A stretch of 64,000 nt of DNA from positions 2,356,001-2,420,000 of the forward strand of contig JANUWF010001937.1 in NCBI GenBank assembly GCA_026120185.1, given 5' to 3'. The DNA is from Voacanga thouarsii. Lineage: Eukaryota > Streptophyta > Magnoliopsida > Gentianales > Apocynaceae. Every line of letters starts with the position of its first letter. The stretch's first letter is position 1. Positions 61,515-64,000 of the stretch are shown one piece after another. The translations under genes and the position numbers were made by a program. The notes under the pieces were generated by a model. The model saw nothing but the letters and a program-made list of their open reading frames with translations, had not been told where the DNA came from and did no database searches.

Positions 61515-62727
61515 TTTTGTTGATTGGAAAAAAAAAAAAAAAACTCTATTCAGAAAAATGTTTGTTTGGGAAAACACATAAAAATGCACATTTGAAACAT
61601 TATATTATTTCCATGATATGGTTAATCTATTAAAACCATTATAAAAAATATGAATAATTTGGCTTTTAGTAAAAATAACAGAGCTTCTTAAAAAGGTTAA
61701 CAATTTTCTAGGTTAAGTGTACAAACATCACAAATTAAACTTTCTTAATAGGTAATGATCCAGAAATAGTTCCATCGATAGGATAGCCACGACTCTCACC
61801 ACTTATGGATAATCCAGCATTAATACCTCCAACAATAGGTTGATCAACATTAATACTTATCCTAGGCTTTAATTATAATTCCTCCATTACTTCTTGATTA
61901 TCGTGAAAATCCATCCTATAGGGGGTCATGCTCAGAATGACGCAAGGATAACCACAATCTCTAACAGGAATTCGTGTTGGAAGCCGTGGGGCCGTTGGAA
62001 CCCTCTCCCACTTAATCTTTTGAGAAAAATAAGTTTTTTTCGAAAAATGTTTCTTTTAAAAATTAATTGATTTTAATTAACTTTAGTGAAAATTCAAATT
62101 TTCAACTATTATTTTCTGTACCAAGGATAAAACCCTTTAAGAAAATAAATTATGAATTTTTTATTTCACAACTTAAGTCAAAACCAATTTCTAAGAACTA
62201 AATTTAAAATACTTAAATTCAAAATTATTCTCCATGTCAAGCATAAAAACCTTTGGAAGAATAAACCATGAATTTATTTTTAAATTACAGAGTTCCAATT
62301 TAAAACATTTTCCTTAATTGTTTTATCTATATAAAAAATTAATTTTTCAAAATGTGCATTTGATCAAAAAATTAAATATAATAGACATGCTCTAAAAAAT
62401 AAAATTTTTACATGCTATTTCTAACCTTTAATTCTTATGTGACCAAATAATAGATTAAACATCATAATAATAAAAAAAATTAAATTGATCTTGTTTAATC
62501 TTAAGGTGCTTCCTCTTTACTAGTAATTTTCATGCAAAATTATATTTATTACAATAAATAACCATTACAAGAACCCCCCCCCCCCATGTGATATGGGCCC
62601 TAGAAGAAAAGAAAAAACAAGAAAAATAAAATAAAAAAAAAGGAACCCGCGACCCGAACCACCAAACCGTTGAACTGCTACTAAAGCCCTGCATTTTTTT
62701 TTTTTTCTTTTCCAATCATACTAAGCC
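61515..62727 (-). other. Leader of copia element A
   Basis: AT-rich, no ORF. Aligns with 51834-53050 of B. It has a C run at 62575-62585. Cut at 62727 by J after AAGCC, so the PBS and 5' LTR of A are outside the window. Confidence 0.75.
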
Positions 62728-64000
62728 TGTGAAACCCCGGTCAAAACCATCCTTAGAGTAAGGGGGTTGGGATGCATATCATATTTTATTTCATGGTTAA
62801 ATATATTTTCATATGATTTTTATGTGTTTTGGATTCGGATTTTATTGTCTTGAAGTCTTGTTGGTGAGTATTGTGTGAGAAGGGCAAGATGGTAATTTTT
62901 GCCCGAGGTGAAAATAGGGGGATAGCCTGTGGATTGAATAGAAAATAATTTTCTAGTGAAAATATCAACAAGAGTTGTTGTGGTGTAGTGGTTAGAGCTT
63001 TGGAATTAATTCTTGAGGTCTTGGGTTCAAATTCCATCATAGAAGCTTTAGCTAGATTAAATTTTATTTTTGCTTAGTGGAGGAAATTTCGGTCTTAGGG
63101 GCTTAGAGTAAGGTAGGGATGATGTCCTAAGAGAGACATGCTAGGAGTATTCTCATTCCACTTTTTTGCCCTACTCGAATTTCCTAAAGGGAATTCTTGT
63201 TCCCTTGATCTTTGGTTTTCCTTAGGTTTCAACTTCTTAATTTGATCAAGATGTTCTATCCATTTTCTTTCCAGAAATTTTAGTAAAATTCTGTGATCTT
63301 GTGGGATCAAAATGCCCTAGTTAAAGGCTTCTCATGGTCTGAAAAATTTGGAAGAATGGTGGGAAATTCCAAGGGGAAAAATCCCTCTAGTAAGCTTGCT
63401 GAAATTTCACTCTAGACTAGTTCATCTTCCTTCATGGCATGAGCTGAAATTTTCCAGCTTGTTGTACCTTCAAAATGTCGAAATTTTTAGCTAAAATTCA
63501 CTCCCAAATGCTGCCAGAAAAATGATCTTTAGGATCAGTTTGAAACCTGAAAATTCTTGACCAATTTCGGACTGCTCAAAGCTGGAGCAAAACAGGAAAA
63601 AATTCTTGTACGAAAAACAGTTTTGAGAGTCCAAAACCAAGCTGTTTTCTTCCAGATCTTGTTCAGTAACTTAGCCATGTTTTTCCTTCATGAAGAAGGA
63701 TGGAAACCAGCCTTGAATACCCCTGAAATTCCCTTCAAAACTCGCTGCAAATTGGCTGGAAGTGGCAGCCGAAAATCTGCCCAGAAAAATTCATGTTCAG
63801 CGAAATGCTGGGCAGTCCAAATTTCCAGCTTTGTTTCCTATTTTTCTTCTGGCCAAGACACCAACCTTAATCTGTCAAAACCTTCCTTAAACCTCCATTA
63901 ACAGAGCTCCATTGTTTCCCTCAAGCTTCTGCACAAAATTCAGCAATAGCTGTCTGAAAATCTCTCCAACAAATCCCTGCAATTTAGCTTGATTGGTTTT
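62728..64000. mobile_element. Second copy of the large LTR (J), cut by window edge
   Basis: TGTGAAACCCCGG start, then CCTTAGAGTAAGGGGG and ATGCATATCAT as in I. It aligns loosely with 54879-56150 of I. Whether it is a solo LTR or a full element cannot be told. The flank AAGCC (62723-62727) is the expected TSD. Open frames here (e.g. 63557-63901) have no recognisable domain. Confidence 0.78.
62974..63040 (+). other. tRNA-like segment in LTR J
   Basis: TGGTGTAGTGGTTAGAGC (A box) and GGGTTCAAATTCC (B box), at the same offset from the LTR start (about 245 bp) as in I. Confidence 0.55.

Larger units (their letters stand above)
15479..64000 (-). mobile_element. Copia element A (3' part of a nested host, runs past right edge)
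   Basis: A minus-strand Ty1/copia element whose own sequence is 15479-19194, 28337-28616 and 59720-62727. C, B and J interrupt it. Read 5' to 3' on the minus strand: leader, gag, protease, integrase (split by B), RT (split by C), RNase H, polypurine tract, 3' LTR. Its 5' LTR should lie right of the window, followed by TAAAG and then the rest of G. It is the same family as B. Confidence 0.88.

Noticed and set aside
63557..63901. 114-codon frame near the right edge as a host gene
   Set aside because: It lies inside LTR J and matches non-coding parts of LTR I; no domain is seen.

Overview
This is a plant nuclear window made entirely of LTR retrotransposons nested inside one another. I see no host gene, rRNA, functional tRNA or CRISPR array. 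The evidence for a plant is the families present: Ty1/copia elements primed by initiator tRNA-Met (PBS like TGGTATCAGAGCC), and Ty3/gypsy elements of the Athila type, with a PBS complementary to tRNA-Asp (TGGCGCC.TTGC.GGGGA), an Athila-style protease motif (DLGAS) and a plant 'Transposase_32'-like ORF. The DNA is AT-rich and every long coding region is broken, so this looks like old intergenic heterochromatin of a seed plant. I cannot name the species. || Layout, rebuilt from target-site duplications (TSDs). The outermost host is copia element G (+), whose 5' LTR is already running at base 1. Into G went: F (Athila-type, -, 2558-10707, TSD gcaca); H (solo copia LTR, +, 13345-15295, TSD gtaca); and A (copia, -, from 15479 to beyond the right edge). 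Into A went: C (copia, -, 19195-28336, TSD cttgg/cttag; same family as G); B (copia, -, 28617-59719, TSD ctgac/ctaac; same family as A); and J (large LTR, from 62728). Into B went: D (Athila-type, +, 32367-49813, TSD ccttc/cctac) and I (4.3-kb solo LTR, 54879-59195, in B's 5' LTR). Into D's 5' LTR went E (Athila-type, +, 33298-42589, TSD tgcat). The depth reaches five (G > A > B > D > E). || How the parts relate. The copia elements share the order gag, protease, integrase, RT, RNase H, and all are decayed. The three Athila-type elements are the most interesting part. D and F have a complete-length but mutated gag (about 1.38 kb) that ends at the same stop, then a second ORF of about 400 codons, and no pol at all. 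E has the whole pol (protease, RT, RNase H, integrase) but only the last part of gag. All three share the leader and a duplicated 3' hairpin-plus-polypurine module; E and F also share close LTRs, while D's LTR is a more distant relative. This looks like a split, gag-carrier/pol-carrier arrangement, described under findings.
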